From assembly GCA_965153455.1 (NCBI GenBank), contig OZ234494.1, forward strand, positions 4,154,001 to 4,218,000: a stretch of 64,000 nucleotides of DNA. The letters are read 5' to 3'. Numbering within the stretch: the first letter of the stretch is position 1; every line of letters begins with the position of its first letter. The notes beneath the pieces are model-generated. The model was not told the DNA's origin, did no database searches, and was given only the letters and a program-made list of their open reading frames with translations. This document shows, piece by piece, positions 36,135 to 49,303 of the stretch. A program made the position numbers and the translations under genes. Origin of the DNA: Sphagnum compactum (lineage: Eukaryota; Bryophyta; Sphagnopsida; Sphagnales).

Positions 36135-37430
36135 TACTGCCCACCATTCCAAGTGCTCTCTCACATGAAAGAGAGTAGGTTGGTAAAAAAAACATTAGCA
36201 GCTTTTGTGAACATGGAGGGGGTATTTTAACCTTTAGAAATTGAAGGGCGAAACCAACTTTCCACCTTAACTTGATCCCAAATCTAGAAAAAATGAAGAC
36301 ATTTATTCCTAGGGTTGAGATATCCTGACACATTTATCCCCCGTTAACCCTAATGCCATGTCATTTGCCAAGTCAATTTTTACCCCTTTTGTGTGAATGG
36401 GAAAGCATTAGGGTTAGTTTATTCTATTAGTTTATCCCTTTTACAACTTGGGTGTGAATCCATTGCTAGGGATGTAGACATGGCCCCTATTGTGTGCTAG
36501 GTATTCAGTATTAAAAAACTAGAATACCTGGCCCTATACAGTAATTTGCAAACTCGTCTCCAGTTTGAACTCTTTTTTGGTCCTTTCTTTTCCGTTTCAT
36601 GCCCAACATCTGAGCCAAAAAATCAGGTTCCAATGAAAAATTAAGGACGGAATGATAAGTGCAGTACAAAACGACAGTCCTGAACCACAGCCAGCAAAAA
36701 TACTGTACATGAAATGATCACAAAGGCTGGGTGGTGTGATAGAGGCATCCATCCCAGGTCGGGTGATCATGACACTAGTTTTTGTGCAGGCACTCTAACA
36801 AAAGGTGTTCATGTATGTTAAGTGATTTCGTTGGATTTTAAGTGAATTTACTGATTATAGTGAAAGGGATCCAATGGGCCATAATGCATTCAAGAGTCTA
36901 GTGAACGAAGATTAGTTTATTGCACCCACATTTTATAATAATGAGAATAATGCCCCAAGAGCGAGACATTATTAAAATAAAGACTGTCTTTCAGGCATTT
37001 CAGAAAATGACAAGCCTGATATATCGTTTTATGGTGAGCATTCTATGAGCCATGGATTGTAATTCAACAAATTGTTAAGCTTTAGTTCCATAACTTTCCT
37101 TAGTAATAATGATTTGAATCCTTATAAACCTCCAAATAATAATTATTAATAGTTGGATTAGCCTTTGGATATTTCCAACCGTAGAGAACTTCTTTATTTA
37201 AGATGATGTAACGCTTAATTAGTTTTAGAACCTAGTAAACCTTTTAAAGTGCATTATTTTTTTAGGTTGTAGAGAGGTGCAAGGGGATGTGAAATTAGAT
37301 GTGATTTTATTGATAGATTGGGAATATAAGCTCATAATTAACATTAACATTTCGCCATGACAATATTGAATTAGTCTGTAGAATAATCTTCGAGCACTAG
37401 TGTTGTACTTGTAAGATTTCTAGGATACAG
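36135..37430. other. Spacer stretch without a recognised gene
   Basis: Mixed-composition DNA with short frames only. A minus-strand AATAAAG near 37455 may be the polyadenylation signal of the small gene to its right. Confidence 0.4.
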
Positions 37431-37606
37431 TCCTAATACATCTTTATTTAGTTTCCACTTTTATCAGACTCTTAAATAGAATCAAAATCAACCTTAAGTA
37501 TTAACATTTTCACCTTAGTAACCTCAAGTGAATTATAACTTAGTAACCGACTTAGAGGGGATAGATCACAATTGCAAAAAATCCAAAATGCGACGAATGG
37601 TGCGAG

Positions 37607-37978
37607 CTAAGTATTCTGCTCGATGCTCCATGGGAAGGGGGTGGATTGGGCCTCGTAGCCAACGATAATGGCCATCACCAGGAACCCAAGTTCGACAATG
37701 AAGACGAACATTGTCATTTTCAATTGACACTCTTCAAACCTTTCCGGCGTGGCTCCATGAGCAGGAACAAATTCTAAATAGATTGCTAAGGCATGTGGGT
37801 TAAGAGACAATCGACGATCCCATGCCGAACGATCAATTCGAGTGCGCACCACTTGCCTAGACGGTTCTTCTTCGCACGACCGTTGAGAAACATTCACGTC
37901 AAGCGATGATTCTTCAAGCTCTTCCTGTTCTATTGGTGCAATTTGAGGATTCGAGGGCGTAGCAACATCATCCGCCAT
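37607..37978 (-). CDS. Possible small membrane protein, 123 aa
   Basis: An ATG-initiated 123-codon frame with GC content above its neighbours. The amino-terminal ~75 residues are hydrophilic and acidic (many E, S and Q), then NPHALAIYLEFVPAHG, then one hydrophobic segment (MFVFIVELGFLVMAIIVGY, about residues 89-107) that could span a membrane. Upstream on the same strand a short intron is plausible: donor AAG|GTAACG at 38057 and acceptor GATGCAG|GTG at 37993, after a T-rich tract, with the ATG 15 bases downstream. AATAAAG lies about 150 bases after the stop. I do not recognise the family. It could be a real lineage-specific gene or part of a transposon leader. Confidence 0.4.
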   Translation of the reverse strand: MADDVATPSNPQIAPIEQEELEESSLDVNVSQRSCEEEPSRQVVRTRIDRSAWDRRLSLNPHALAIYLEFVPAHGATPERFEECQLKMTMFVFIVELGFLVMAIIVGYEAQSTPFPWSIEQNT

Positions 37979-38059
37979 AACTAAAATTTCACCTGCATCA
38001 ACAAAAACTAAAGGGTAACCGAATCAATTTGGCATTTACATTCGAGGGGGCCGTTACCT

Positions 38060-40200
38060 TTATTCAAGAAATTAGGGTAAGCGTGAGGCGTAGTAGTGAC
38101 GGCGGAACTTCGTGAGAAGCCAAATTTCCTTGTTCTAACGAATTTGTGAAGCCCTAATATCAACAGTGGATCTAAAAGTACATAGGAATCCTTGTAATTC
38201 CAAATTTCATTCTAATTACTTTATACTACATAATTAATTAGTACACGGTAAGGAATAACTAGGGAATGTTAAAAGAGTAAATGGTGCACGGAAGGGTTAC
38301 TACTACCATTGAATTGATTTAGTCAAATGGGAACTCAAGAATGTTTACTTATTACTACCGGTAAATTATCCTAGTAGTTAGTTACTTAGTATAATTAGGA
38401 TGAAAAAGTGGGATGTTAAAGTCGAACGGACGAAATTGACAATGATGGGGTTCAAGAACCCCATCAAGATGTCCAAGATAGGGAAAATGATGAATCTTCC
38501 AATTCCATTGGTCATGAGGATTATCATCCTATTTGATTGGAGAATGGAACCTTCCTCGTGTTTCATTGGGCATAAGGATTCCCATCCTAATTTCCATTGG
38601 AGAAAAAATCATTCTCCATTTTCATTAGTGCATGAAGGATGAGGGGGCCATTGATTGGAGGGAAGGATTTCCAAACTTCCATTGGACAAGGAGAATAAGC
38701 TCAAGGAGGGGTCTAGGAGGCTTACCAAGGAGAAAGGAGTATCTTGTGTTTTGGAGAAAGGAAAAGGAGGAGAATGAAAGTGTGAGAAAAATATTAGTTC
38801 TTATGTGTGGAAGGTTGTTGTTCATAGAAAATATGTGTGCAAACAAGAGCATGGAAGGAAGTTGTGTGTAGCAAGTACTTGAAGTGGAATTCATGGAAGG
38901 ATTTCCATGACAAAGCCTCTGGATTTTTATTTGAAATAGTTGTTCCTCTCAAATCCATCCTTGGATTTCTGTCAAACTTAAAACAGTTCTAGTTTAGGAG
39001 GTGTAGAAGGTTCTCTCATAATTTCAGCATCATCGGGTTTATTGTAAGGGAGCTACACTTGCCGGAAGTACAGGGGGTCGAAATTGTCTGTTTTTCTCTC
39101 ACACCTAGTCAAAATAGTTTTTAGCTCCGAGGCATAACTCGTGATTTTTTTTAAAAAAAACTTATAAGATTTTGTAACCTTGCTCCTCGTTAGATTAACT
39201 TTTCAAAAATCCAATGCATGTTAGATTAGGAGGTTGTATGAAGATGTTATGATGAATGGAGCGAAGGGGGTTCAACCATCAAACGTGACATTGAATGAAC
39301 ATCAACATAATGTTCCTTCACATTCCATCATGGTGAGTTATGATTCTCCCACAATGTCTTCGTATCTTCCAAGTGGACACAACACATTAAAATCTAAGTG
39401 AACTTCATTACATTACATTGAACCACCTTTACTTGTTGGACTACAACTACATAGTAGTTCCATTCCCAAGTGGGTTTTTTGTGAGTGCATATCTTCATGT
39501 GGAAGGTGTGCAAGAATTCCTCACATTTTGATGTGTCTGCCGGGAGGTGGAAATGTTATTCTAACATGAAAATAGTGTGGTTCTACTAAGTTAGTGGTGG
39601 TTCTTTTACAAGCTCATGAACTTTTGGCATAGGGGTTTAAGAGGAATATTGGAGTATGGAGTGAGCATCGACTCGGCGTAAGTTCATCACAAATCTAGTT
39701 ACAAGTAAGTTGTTTTGTTTTCCTTTTCTTTACATTTGAAATTTAGGTGGAGAACAAAGGAAGGAGCGCGGCTAGGCTTGCTACCTATGAGTATGATCTA
39801 AACACTCCTTCATTTCCTTCCTCTCGTAATTCAATTGGGTTCAATTGAATGCCAAGGAAATTTTCCCACTCTATTGGATTGTTGTTTGGGAAATCCTTGA
39901 GTGTTATGGTAGTTGCTTTGAAATTTCATAGAAGTTTTTGTTGGTGAAGTTGGGTTGATGACCAACATGACCTGAGTAATGTTTGGTGAAGTCGAATTGA
40001 TCACCGGCAGGACCATGTTTTGTTGTTGGACCCTGGGGTTATTGGAGTGATGGCCCAATAATCTACAGAAGCTTTCTTGGTTGCAGGTTGAACACACAGG
40101 TTGTCCATAATCCCATGTCTCATCAAGTCTAGTCTGTCTTAAGTAGGAGGGTGTTGCTTCCATTCTAGACTTGATTTCACAATTTAAATATAATAAGTAA
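38060..40200. other. Spacer stretch upstream of the gag remnant
   Basis: It should contain the 5' LTR and leader of the Ty3/gypsy element if these survive, but I found no LTR pair or primer-binding site. Bases 38480-38700 repeat TTCCATTGG and GGAGAA words. A 110-codon minus-strand frame (39831-40163) has no recognised domain. Confidence 0.35.
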
Positions 40201-40201
40201 G

Positions 40202-40227
40202 TATATATATATATATATATATATATA
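40202..40227. repeat. (TA)13 microsatellite
   Basis: A perfect TA tract about 180 bases before the open part of the gag remnant. Confidence 0.85.
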
Positions 40228-40406
40228 ATTTAAAAGAAAAGAAAAAAAGGATTTGAGTTAAAACTTAGATGTAAGGTGATGGTTTTTTAAAAAAAAAGCA
40301 AATAATATTCCGATGATAACTATCCAATGCAAGCAAAGTGAGGTCCTATGATATAACCAATATTAATTTACTTCATTAGTATAATGATTATTTAGATGCT
40401 CGTTAA

Positions 40407-42494
40407 ACTAGGTTACAAAAAAAACTTTTGGAAATCCAAAGTCTAAACACTAATCAATTTAATCATCAAAATCCAATAGATATCCAAGCTTTGATTAGTC
40501 CAACATTGTCAAACCACATGGCTTCTCAATCAGTTGTTAATCAGCCAAACCCACCACCCCCACTAGTGATTAACCCACCACCGGTAATTAATCTACCGCC
40601 TCCCATCGTGAATCCACCACCACCTCCTAATCCAATTATAGATCCCATGATGTTACCAAGGGGGTTACCCATCATCATCTCGCAAGGTTTAATGTCAGTT
40701 ACCATGCCTGTAAATTTGCCTAAATTTTCAGGAACTCGAAACGAAGATCCAACTGCACATGTAGAACGATTCGTGTAAGTGTTCATTACGAGCTTGGTCA
40801 CAAATCCTAACTACTACCTAGTCTAGTTCCCCACCACCTTAAATGGTTCTGCATATGTTTGGTATAGGTCGCATAATGCCGGAACTTTCGCTTCATGGCA
40901 AGAACTCCAAGCAGCTTTCCTACGGCAATTTCGCCCTAAAGTGGGACAACAAAATGCCCTAATGGCCTTGTCAAATATCAGACAAGGTGCTGATGAAGAC
41001 ATAACTTCTTATGTTCGACGCTTTAGGGTGGTTTGCACCAGGTTTGTGGGCCAAATGCTCACTGATGACACCATAAGGCATTATTTCATTCAAGGGTTTA
41101 ACAAAAACTCTACCATTCAAGATATTTTGAACCGTCGCCTCACTACCTTGAACGATGCTATCACTGTAGCATTAGAAGTAGAAATCATAGATCGAGAGAA
41201 TGAACGCATGTGGAGGTGGGAAGAAAATTCGATTCCTGAGTTCATCCCATTATACCATCGACCTGTGAAATTTCAGATCAAATTGCAACCTAAACCGTTG
41301 GTCATGAAACCCCCAATCCAAATTGTCTTAACACCAATGCCTCTAGCAATAATGCCCCCATCGAAATCTAGTGGTACTAACCCACCATTAATGGAAATCC
41401 GGTTTGAGGAATTTTGGTCAGAATTAAAGGAGACTAATGAGGGATTTAAGGGTGAGATCATGAAAGCTTTGCAAGCCATGAGTGAGCAAATGTCTTGTCT
41501 TGTCAAAAATCAAGACCCTAACCTTTGGTCACCGCCACATGAGTCAGGTATGCATCCTTCTGGAATGTGGTGCACTACATGTAAACACGCTGGGCACATG
41601 GCCCAGTTTTGCACAATGATAGTCCAACCCCAAGTTCCACCTTATAGGCCACATCATCATGTTAATCAACCCATGAACCCACCTCAAGGTAATTCCCAAG
41701 TTAGGCAAAAATTCCTTGCCTGTCGCACTTGTGGGGGTAGACATCCAGGCACTTGTTGGGTAGAGTTGGGAATCAAATGTTCTAATTGTGGTGGCACTCA
41801 TCCTACAGATCGTTGTCGTAACCCAGACAAAGTCATACCATTGAACCCTCCTCCAGGAAACTACCAACAACATGCTAGGAACAATGTGCAAGGTGTTAAA
41901 CTTAATGTACCTTTTATGGATCCCAACCCTCCGAGTCTATTCTATGATCATCAAAACCATAGACAAACTCATCATCCTCCCACAACTGTCCAAACCAGAC
42001 AAGGTGTGATTGATTTGGCCCCATTGCAAAATCATGGACAAAACCATAATGTAAGGCTAGTACAATCATATATAGGCACCCAAGATGTTAGGTTGGTGGA
42101 CTCTAATCAAGCTGGTCCATCAACTATGAATCAAGGATATGTTACTCAGCAATCTAACCTAGTTCAAACCTCAGAGATCAAGGAAAACAAGGGGAAGATA
42201 ACTTTAGTAACCTCAACCTTGGCAGTCACAACTAGGGCTAAGACCTTGGCCATGCCTATTTTAGAAGAATCTTCGGATGTACCATCCGAGGATTCTCCTC
42301 ACTTTTCAAAGCTTGATGGAGTGCTTGAGGAAGCAAGGAAAAATGTTGAGAAGGTTAAGGCCAAAGGGAATGAACCTCCACCTCTAGAGCTTAATGATGA
42401 TGAGGTCTTCCAGTTTGTAAGAGATGAAAAGCTAGGGAGTGGAATGACACCTATACCAAGAGTCATTCATGCACGAAGTCATAACCCAGCTTAA
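40407..42494 (+). pseudogene. Ty3/gypsy gag remnant with zinc knuckles
   Basis: One continuous frame holds a proline-rich leader (P-P-P runs, about 40540-40640), a capsid-like region (PKFSGTRNEDPTAHVERFV through SYVRRFRVVCTRFVG and HYFIQGF) and three CCHC-type zinc knuckles (CTTCKHAGHMAQFC at about 41570, CRTCGGRHPGTC at 41729, CSNCGGTHPTDRC at 41780). Gag packages the element's RNA. In-frame stops at 40776 (TAA) and about 40830 (TAG), and one at 42492, disable it. No ATG opens the frame: it is open from 40407, and the first in-frame start-like codon is a TTG at 40428. Codon content is otherwise intact, so inactivation looks modest. Confidence 0.85.
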
Positions 42495-44078
42495 CCTTAC
42501 GACCTATGGGCTGACTTGTGCAATACCAAGGCCAACATATCCATTGCACAACTCATCCAAGTGGCTCCCTCCATTAGGAAGGAATTTAAAAAAGGAGCTA
42601 CACCGACTAGGAAGTCTAGAAAATTGGAAATCGTTGCAGAAGTTGAAGCTTCTACTTCTTTTGATGTTGGTCCTATTGAACTTGAAGTTGGGATTATGGA
42701 CAAAATCATCCCCAATGCATTAGTGGATGGGGCGAGTGGATTAAACATGATGCCTTTATCCACTATGGAAAAACTAGGCCTCAAAATCATTGGCCCTTCA
42801 CCCTATGTGGTGAACCTGGCAAATCAAAGTGGGCATATCCCAATTGGTCAAATTGCAAATTGCAAGGTTTGCATTGGTGACGAAGAGTATAATCTCACTT
42901 TTCATGTGATTCGCCTTTAGACAAAAATTAATGCTTATTCATTGTTGTTGGGTCGAACTGAGGCTACAACCAACTGGTCTCCTGATAATCCTAGTAACAC
43001 TTTTGGCCCCCCCACCAATCATACAATTGTGAACATCAAACCTAAACGATCTTTGGTTTCGGGGTTGGGGCAAAGGAAGGGTGTCATATCCAATAATGAC
43101 AACAACAAAAATGTCAAACCCAAGGTCACGTCAGCAGGTTATGTCCAACCTTTATACAAAGAAGCCCCACAAAAAGTGGACATTGGTCCCTTGAGATGTA
43201 TGGGCCCCGGGTTATATGATTGGACAGATGATGGTGAATTCACCACATGGTTGGCAAACCATCCAACTTCTGACTATGAGGTTTCAATTAATTGTATTAC
43301 TAAATTTTTCATTGACGAATCCAATGAACCTTCTATAGACCTTGCTACCTTGGTTGATGACATTATTTACGAAGATGTATGCCATCTAGAAATTGATGGC
43401 ACACAAATTGAGGATCTCAAAACATTGATGAAAGAAAAGGACATCTTACCAAATCCCTTGCATTTTAGACGAACATCTTCCGGCATTTGAAGTCGGTTAC
43501 AACCTTCCTATTTACCCACCTGTATCAAATGATTGGTATCATGGTCCTACTAACCCCATTCATGTGTGGGAGGTAGATTGGAAGAAGGTGGATGTCTCAA
43601 ATCCAGGAGAAGAACCTCGATTTATCAAGGTCGATTCACAATTGTCTGTAGAAGAAACCAAACAATATAAAACCTTGCAATGGAATATCCTGATATCTTT
43701 GTTTGGTCATATAAAAACCTCAAAGGAATTCCACCACAAGTTGCTCAGCACACCATTCCCCTTATTCCAGGTGCTAAGCCAATTCGTGAGAAGGAGCATC
43801 GTATGAACCCTCGATTACAATTGGTGGTCAAGGTGGAATTGGAAAAGTTGTTGGAAGCTGGTTTTATTAAGCCAGTAGAAATTACTGATTGGGTTTCTCC
43901 TATGGTATTGGTGAAGAAGAAAAATGGGAAACTACGAGTGTGCATCGATTATCGAGCTTTGAACAAGAACACTCAAAAGTACCATTTTCCCCTTCCATTC
44001 GTCAATACCATATTGGATGAAATGGCAGGTCATGAACTTTACACCTTCATGGATGGATATTCGGGATACAACCAAGTG
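42495..44078 (+). pseudogene. Ty3/gypsy pol remnant: protease and truncated reverse transcriptase
   Basis: It continues in the gag frame. A retropepsin-like region has NALVDGASGLNMMPLSTMEK (about 42715-42775), where plant elements usually carry a D-G-G/A-S-G active site. Stops occur at 42918 and 43488. A frameshifted stretch follows, then the reverse-transcriptase amino end returns to the first frame at 43680: NPRLQLVVKVELEKLLEAGF, WVSPMVLVKKKNGKLRVCID, YRALN and FMDGYSGYNQV. Homology ends at 44078, immediately after this motif, so the catalytic YxDD, RNase H and integrase are all missing. The break coincides with the inner edge of the right inverted-repeat arm. Confidence 0.9.
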
Positions 44079-44599
44079 TCTTTTCCTTGACATTGCATTT
44101 TGTTGGGATCTTGATTACATTGGTTAAATTTTCTTCCTATAAATTGTCATTGCTTCCTCTTTAGTCTTGTTCAAATTAACTCATGGATCAATTCAACAAG
44201 GCAATCTTGACAACAATATTTTTGGTTCTTCTTCTTGAAATGAATTGGCTTGTGACAAAAACTCCTTATACCACATTGCCATTCTTCTTGCCCAATGTAA
44301 TGGATTCAAGCAATGCAACTTTTGCTTGCATTTTTTGCCCATAGACTTAAAGCAATGCAACTTCTGCTTGTATCTTTTGTACATTGACTTATAGGTTGTT
44401 GTGTAACCTTTTGATGTTTCTTTCACAAGGCTTGGGTGACTAAGTTAAACCCTATAGCACCACATGGTTTTCAAATTATCAATTGATTGGATTGAAGTGA
44501 ATTGTTGGATACACAAGGTGCTTAAGGAGAATGGTTTCTAGTTTTTGCCATACATTGAAACCATTTATTTAGAAGCTAAATAAAAAATCATTATACCAA

Positions 44600-45640
44600 T
44601 TGAGATTAAAATCACATGTGGTAGATTTTCAAATTGGATCAAGGGGAAAATCTCTCACAATGTTAAAATTGTTTGTGATTGGGAGGCCAATTATCTATGT
44701 TATAATTAAGGAGGTTGTAGGAGCTTTCAATAGATTTTTCCGAGGCATACTTGTTTGGCTTATTGAAACTAAATTGCAAACAACAATGGATGAATTTGAA
44801 AAGTGGTCTAATTTGCCAAAGGTGCACAAGGCCATTGATGGAGTCACATTATAAATTATAAACCTCAAGGGCCATATGCATCACATTTACTTTTAACATA
44901 AGTCTAGTTATTATTCCATAGTTGCCCAAGCTTGTTTACAATAGATAGAAGTGATTCATAAACATATATATTTAATTGTTGGAAAATGTTAATGATATTG
45001 CTAAATATTGGCAACCTCTAGTTTCTATCATAAAATGCACTATGAAAAATTGTTCAATAATGCCAAAGGATCCTAAGATGGAATCAAACCCTACTTTCTT
45101 GACAATGAAAATAACCTTACATCAATTCAGTAATTTGATGCCATATAAGGTGTATTTTATTTTATTGGCATATTTTCGCAACTTGATGAGAATCAAATCC
45201 AAGGTGCAAAAGGTACAAAGGGTCTCTTTTGGAAACAATGGGCTAAAGTTGTCACATTATGAAGGGAAAAAAATTTAAAGTCACTAGATTTAAAGAACAC
45301 CTTCCAACTAGTTGTCAAATTATAGGAAGAATCCAAAAAAATTCTATTTCCCCTCTAATCTGTAGCCAAATTTGACTAAATCCTCTTATGCATGATCACC
45401 AACCCACCTATTTCACAAGTTTGAAAACGAAAATATTGATGAGGAGATTCCTAATCACATTATATTCAAGTTATTGTACAGTAGGCAACATAAGCACAAA
45501 AGATCTAACATTGAACATGCATTCAAAGTGTTGAAGCAAATTTTCAAAGAATTATTCCATGTAAGACAAACTTGTATGTTAATATGATCCCAAATGTATT
45601 CATGTTTTGCTACATTTTGCATAAATTAATAAAAGATATA
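44600..45640 (+). pseudogene. Decayed PIF/Harbinger-like transposase, right copy
   Basis: Twin of 27839-28879. The amino-terminal piece (44600-44854) reads through WSNLPKVHKAIDGVTL, which includes the A-I-D-G of the first catalytic Asp. The carboxy-terminal piece (about 45440-45640) reads IPNHIIFKLLYSRQHK, then RSNIEHAFKVLKQIF, then MIPNVFMFCYILHKL, matching the final conserved block of HARBI1-type nucleases. A 100-codon frame at 44976-45278 lies between and may belong to it. Frames are broken, so no active enzyme. The copies differ from each other by only a few residues. Confidence 0.55.
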
Positions 45641-45959
45641 AGGATTAATAGGCTTTTATAAGTCAATGAAAATTATTGAAAGAATGTAAATAACTACCTA
45701 GAAGAATGGAGTCCAATAAATAGAGACCAATGGAAAACAACCACATTAAAAGAAATGAAAGCATTATTTAAAATTAGTGTAATGCTAGGGACAAGAAAAG
45801 TATGGCAAATAAAATCTTCTTCAACTAAGGATTTATTTTTCAAAGCAATGCAACTTGACTTCATGTTTGCCACCTACAACAATTCGTTTTGTCAATCATT
45901 CAATCAACTATTAATGCAACTCAACATTTTCTTGCAATCACTATAAACAAAAGGTGGCT

Positions 45960-47341
45960 TAAGGAAATGTGATTCAATGCAATTTAATTGTAGTATGATT
46001 TTGAATGCAATTCATTGTTGAAGGAATTGTGAACATAATTTATGTTTGATGACAACCAACCTTCAAATTTTCCTTCACTAGATGCTTGTCCTTTTGGATA
46101 GGCTTTTCATATATTACTCATAAGAGATTATAAATCTGGCATGCACCATATTGTAGTGTGTTTGGTTCGCCTTATTATCATGCAATTGAAAGTATTACAA
46201 TTGAATCAACATCAATTATCTTCTTGTTTTTCATTTAACTACAACAATTAGGTTTTTTCTCTAAGAAAATTCAAGTAATTGAGGAAAATTTTCCATTTCC
46301 ATCAAACTAAAAAAATGCATACAATTGATAGAAAGCATAAGGAACTTGATTGCTTTTTTTTATTGTTTCCACCATGGCAATGTGAATTGATAAAAAAATT
46401 ATCTTCTTTCATATGTTCCCAAGCAAAAGTGGATACATAATTAACAAAGATTTCTTTATTAATGAAATTTCACCAAAAATTGAAATTATAATTTGAAAAA
46501 AAATGATTCTAATAGGTTTTAATTGTCAAGAGGGCTGAAAAAAAGAGTTAAAAATCTTTAGATTCATATATTTGGTTTTGATTATGTAGCCAAAAAATAG
46601 AAGGATGATTAAAAATTTTAATTTTATTTTTGATTTATTGCCAAATTTGGTTAAATCTTCCTATGGATGATCACCACTTTAGTTAAAAATAAAGATTCCT
46701 AAAAAACTACTAATAATTAGTGTAATTAGTGCAATTAGTGTCATCACAATTGACAAAATGACAAGGGTGAAATCATGGCGAAATGCATAAATAAAGTACT
46801 TGCAAATATTAAGGTCTTTAATCAAAATGTTGCAAAAGTCAATTCATTTCAAAGCAAAAAGTATTTTTTAAAAAAACCACTAACTCTTAGTTATTGTACG
46901 TATTAAATGGGATTTTTTTTTATCTCAAGCATTTTCCATTTTTTAAATAATAAACAAGTCCATGAAACATTATAGTATAATTTTAAAAAACTAAACCTAT
47001 GTATGTACGTGATGTTGCACATAATTACAACTTAATTGTAATGAGGTAATAAATTTTCAAATGTTTCAAGTATGTATAAAGTGCAAAAATATGGTATTCA
47101 TTCAATTTATCTTTTAACAATGACTTTAATTTATTTTTTAACAAAACAAGTTCCATAACTAAATAAAAATATTTTTAAAAATATTCCATCCACACTTGAA
47201 GAATATGTTTCAAATATTCCTTTGCATATGGAATATATTGGGAACATTCTCTCTTGCTCTTGCTGGCTTGCTCATGCTCACACTTGCCTACTCACCAAAT
47301 AGCATTCTTGAATACCATGCTAGAGGTCTATGAAACAAATG
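45960..47341. other. Right-arm stretch without a recognised gene
   Basis: Partner of about 26,160-27,520. It holds a CCAAATTTGGC module near 46570-46690. No coding motif. Confidence 0.4.
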
Positions 47342-49303
47342 TCTATATAAAATCATGAGTTTTTTTCCTAAAAAGGAAGCACCTAATGTAGATCTTGCCA
47401 AATCTACTTTCCTTTACTAAACTTGAAAATTTTGTTAGTGATCATGAATTGTTCATTTTACCAAGTTTTCCTCAAGCTAACTAGGGTCATTGATGATGGA
47501 ATCTGAAAATTAAATCAAGGGAAAATGAATCCTCACATGTGAATTAAAAGTACAAATTTTTTTAATCAATGTTCACATCTATTCTTGATGGAAATGGAAT
47601 ATCTTGTATGTCTTACTATGTAAACATGATGTCATCTAAATAAACAATTGGATTGGTTTGTATGCTCCATTTGCATTGTCCATTAAATCTTATGCATGAA
47701 CAATCAAAAGACTAGTTTTTATGTTATGTATGCTACAACCACATCATGCAATCCATGATTAAAGACATTTGGAAAGTTTATGTGACCTTGTTTGCCAGGG
47801 GGGGACACTAGTAAAAAAAAATAGAAAATATGTGGGTAAAAATATAAGGTGCAATGTATTGGTTGTTGGGTAAAAGTTATAAGTTAATTAGTTAAAAATA
47901 AAGGTATATTGTATTCAAAGAATCAACTTAATTATAATATAGGGTATGTAATAATCTGAAATAATGTAATGTGATTAATATAGGGTGGCTTTAATATATG
48001 CATATTAGAGAATTAGATAATAATAGGGTGATAAAAAATAGCTTGGATAATTATTTAATTAACCCCCTAAAAATGGTCGTTTAACGCACATAGATCTCAA
48101 ATTTTACACTAAGTGTCCCCCTCAAGCTTGTTTGACAAGGACAACTACAAATAGTTTTTATTGGAACTTGTCAAGTTCATATAATCATAAATATTTTTTA
48201 AAATCTTTGTAAAAAGAACCCCATTTGCTTTTACAACATGGTCAATTGCAAAGGTGAGGTAAAGACTTTTCATTATTGTTGACATTCATTGTAATTTTCT
48301 TCCATTTCAATATTGTTGATTCAAATTCATATATGGGATCCATCAGCCTTTTTATAAAAACAAATATTGATCATCTTTTTTTAATAGCAGAAATCACTTT
48401 AAACCACTTCGAGTTTGCTTAGTGAGGTGTATGTGTATGAATTTCCAATGTTGAATCTAAACTAACCATAAATGTTTTCCCATTTCAAGATTGCCCTTTT
48501 ATTTTTACACCTTTTGAAAAATTATTTTTTAAGGAAGGGGTGAAAGAATAATTAGGAGGACTATTTGGATTGTCATAATCATGATTTTTTTATGTTGTAA
48601 ATGAACTTAAATGTAAAGCCATATCCAACATTAACATTATCAAATATCTAATTACCCATGTTGTAATAGACCTCAAGGGAAATTGTATTAAAATATATGG
48701 ATGATTTGTTTTTAATGATGACATTACATTTGTTCCAAAAGAGGACAAAAAGAAAGTAATTTCAAGAAAAGGTGGTATGTGTTATACAAAATACAATATT
48801 TGCTACCAACCGATATTGAATTATTGGTCATTATGGGTAAGTTTGAACCCTATCTTGTGTTGGTTAATGTTAAACCATATAGGTATGTTGATCATGTAAT
48901 CTTACAATTGGTAGTCAAATAGGTTAGTTAGGACTCAGAGTGTGGAAACAAATGATAATCTAAACACAAATCTAATAATTACACTATTATATTGGGATAG
49001 GATAGCAAAAGCGAGAAATCTATGAATGAAAAAGTAGATGACATGTCACAAGTTATATCACAAATTTACAAATTTCATGGGTTCATTCCAAATATGTGCA
49101 AAATTTGTTATTTCATAGGTTTGTATTGTTTGAACACAAATGTCGTCATGCATTATTTAAACACAAAAGTCATGTGCATGACTCTTGTGTGTAAACAAAA
49201 CAAATAGACAAAAAATATATATTCAAACAATATGAATAGGCATATGACATTTGTGTTTAAACAATGTGCATGACATCAATGTTCAAACAATACAAGTAGA
49301 TGA
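47342..49303. other. Right-arm-specific segment (1,962 bp), absent from the left arm
   Basis: The flanks join in the left arm with a 10-bp filler at 26158-26167. Near its outer end (49120-49310) the segment has degenerate repeats of TTGTGTTTAAACAA- and TGCATGACAT-like words in both orientations. No gene recognised; the 61-codon frame at 49022-49207 is within these repeats. Confidence 0.7.

Noticed and set aside
40428-40778. A gag protein starting at 40428
   Set aside because: The codon is TTG, not ATG; the frame is open upstream to 40407 and interrupted downstream, so no authentic start can be assigned.
44070-44090. Helitron 5' end (TC at 44079)
   Set aside because: The other end of the arm lacks CTRR and a terminal hairpin, and the preceding base is not A.
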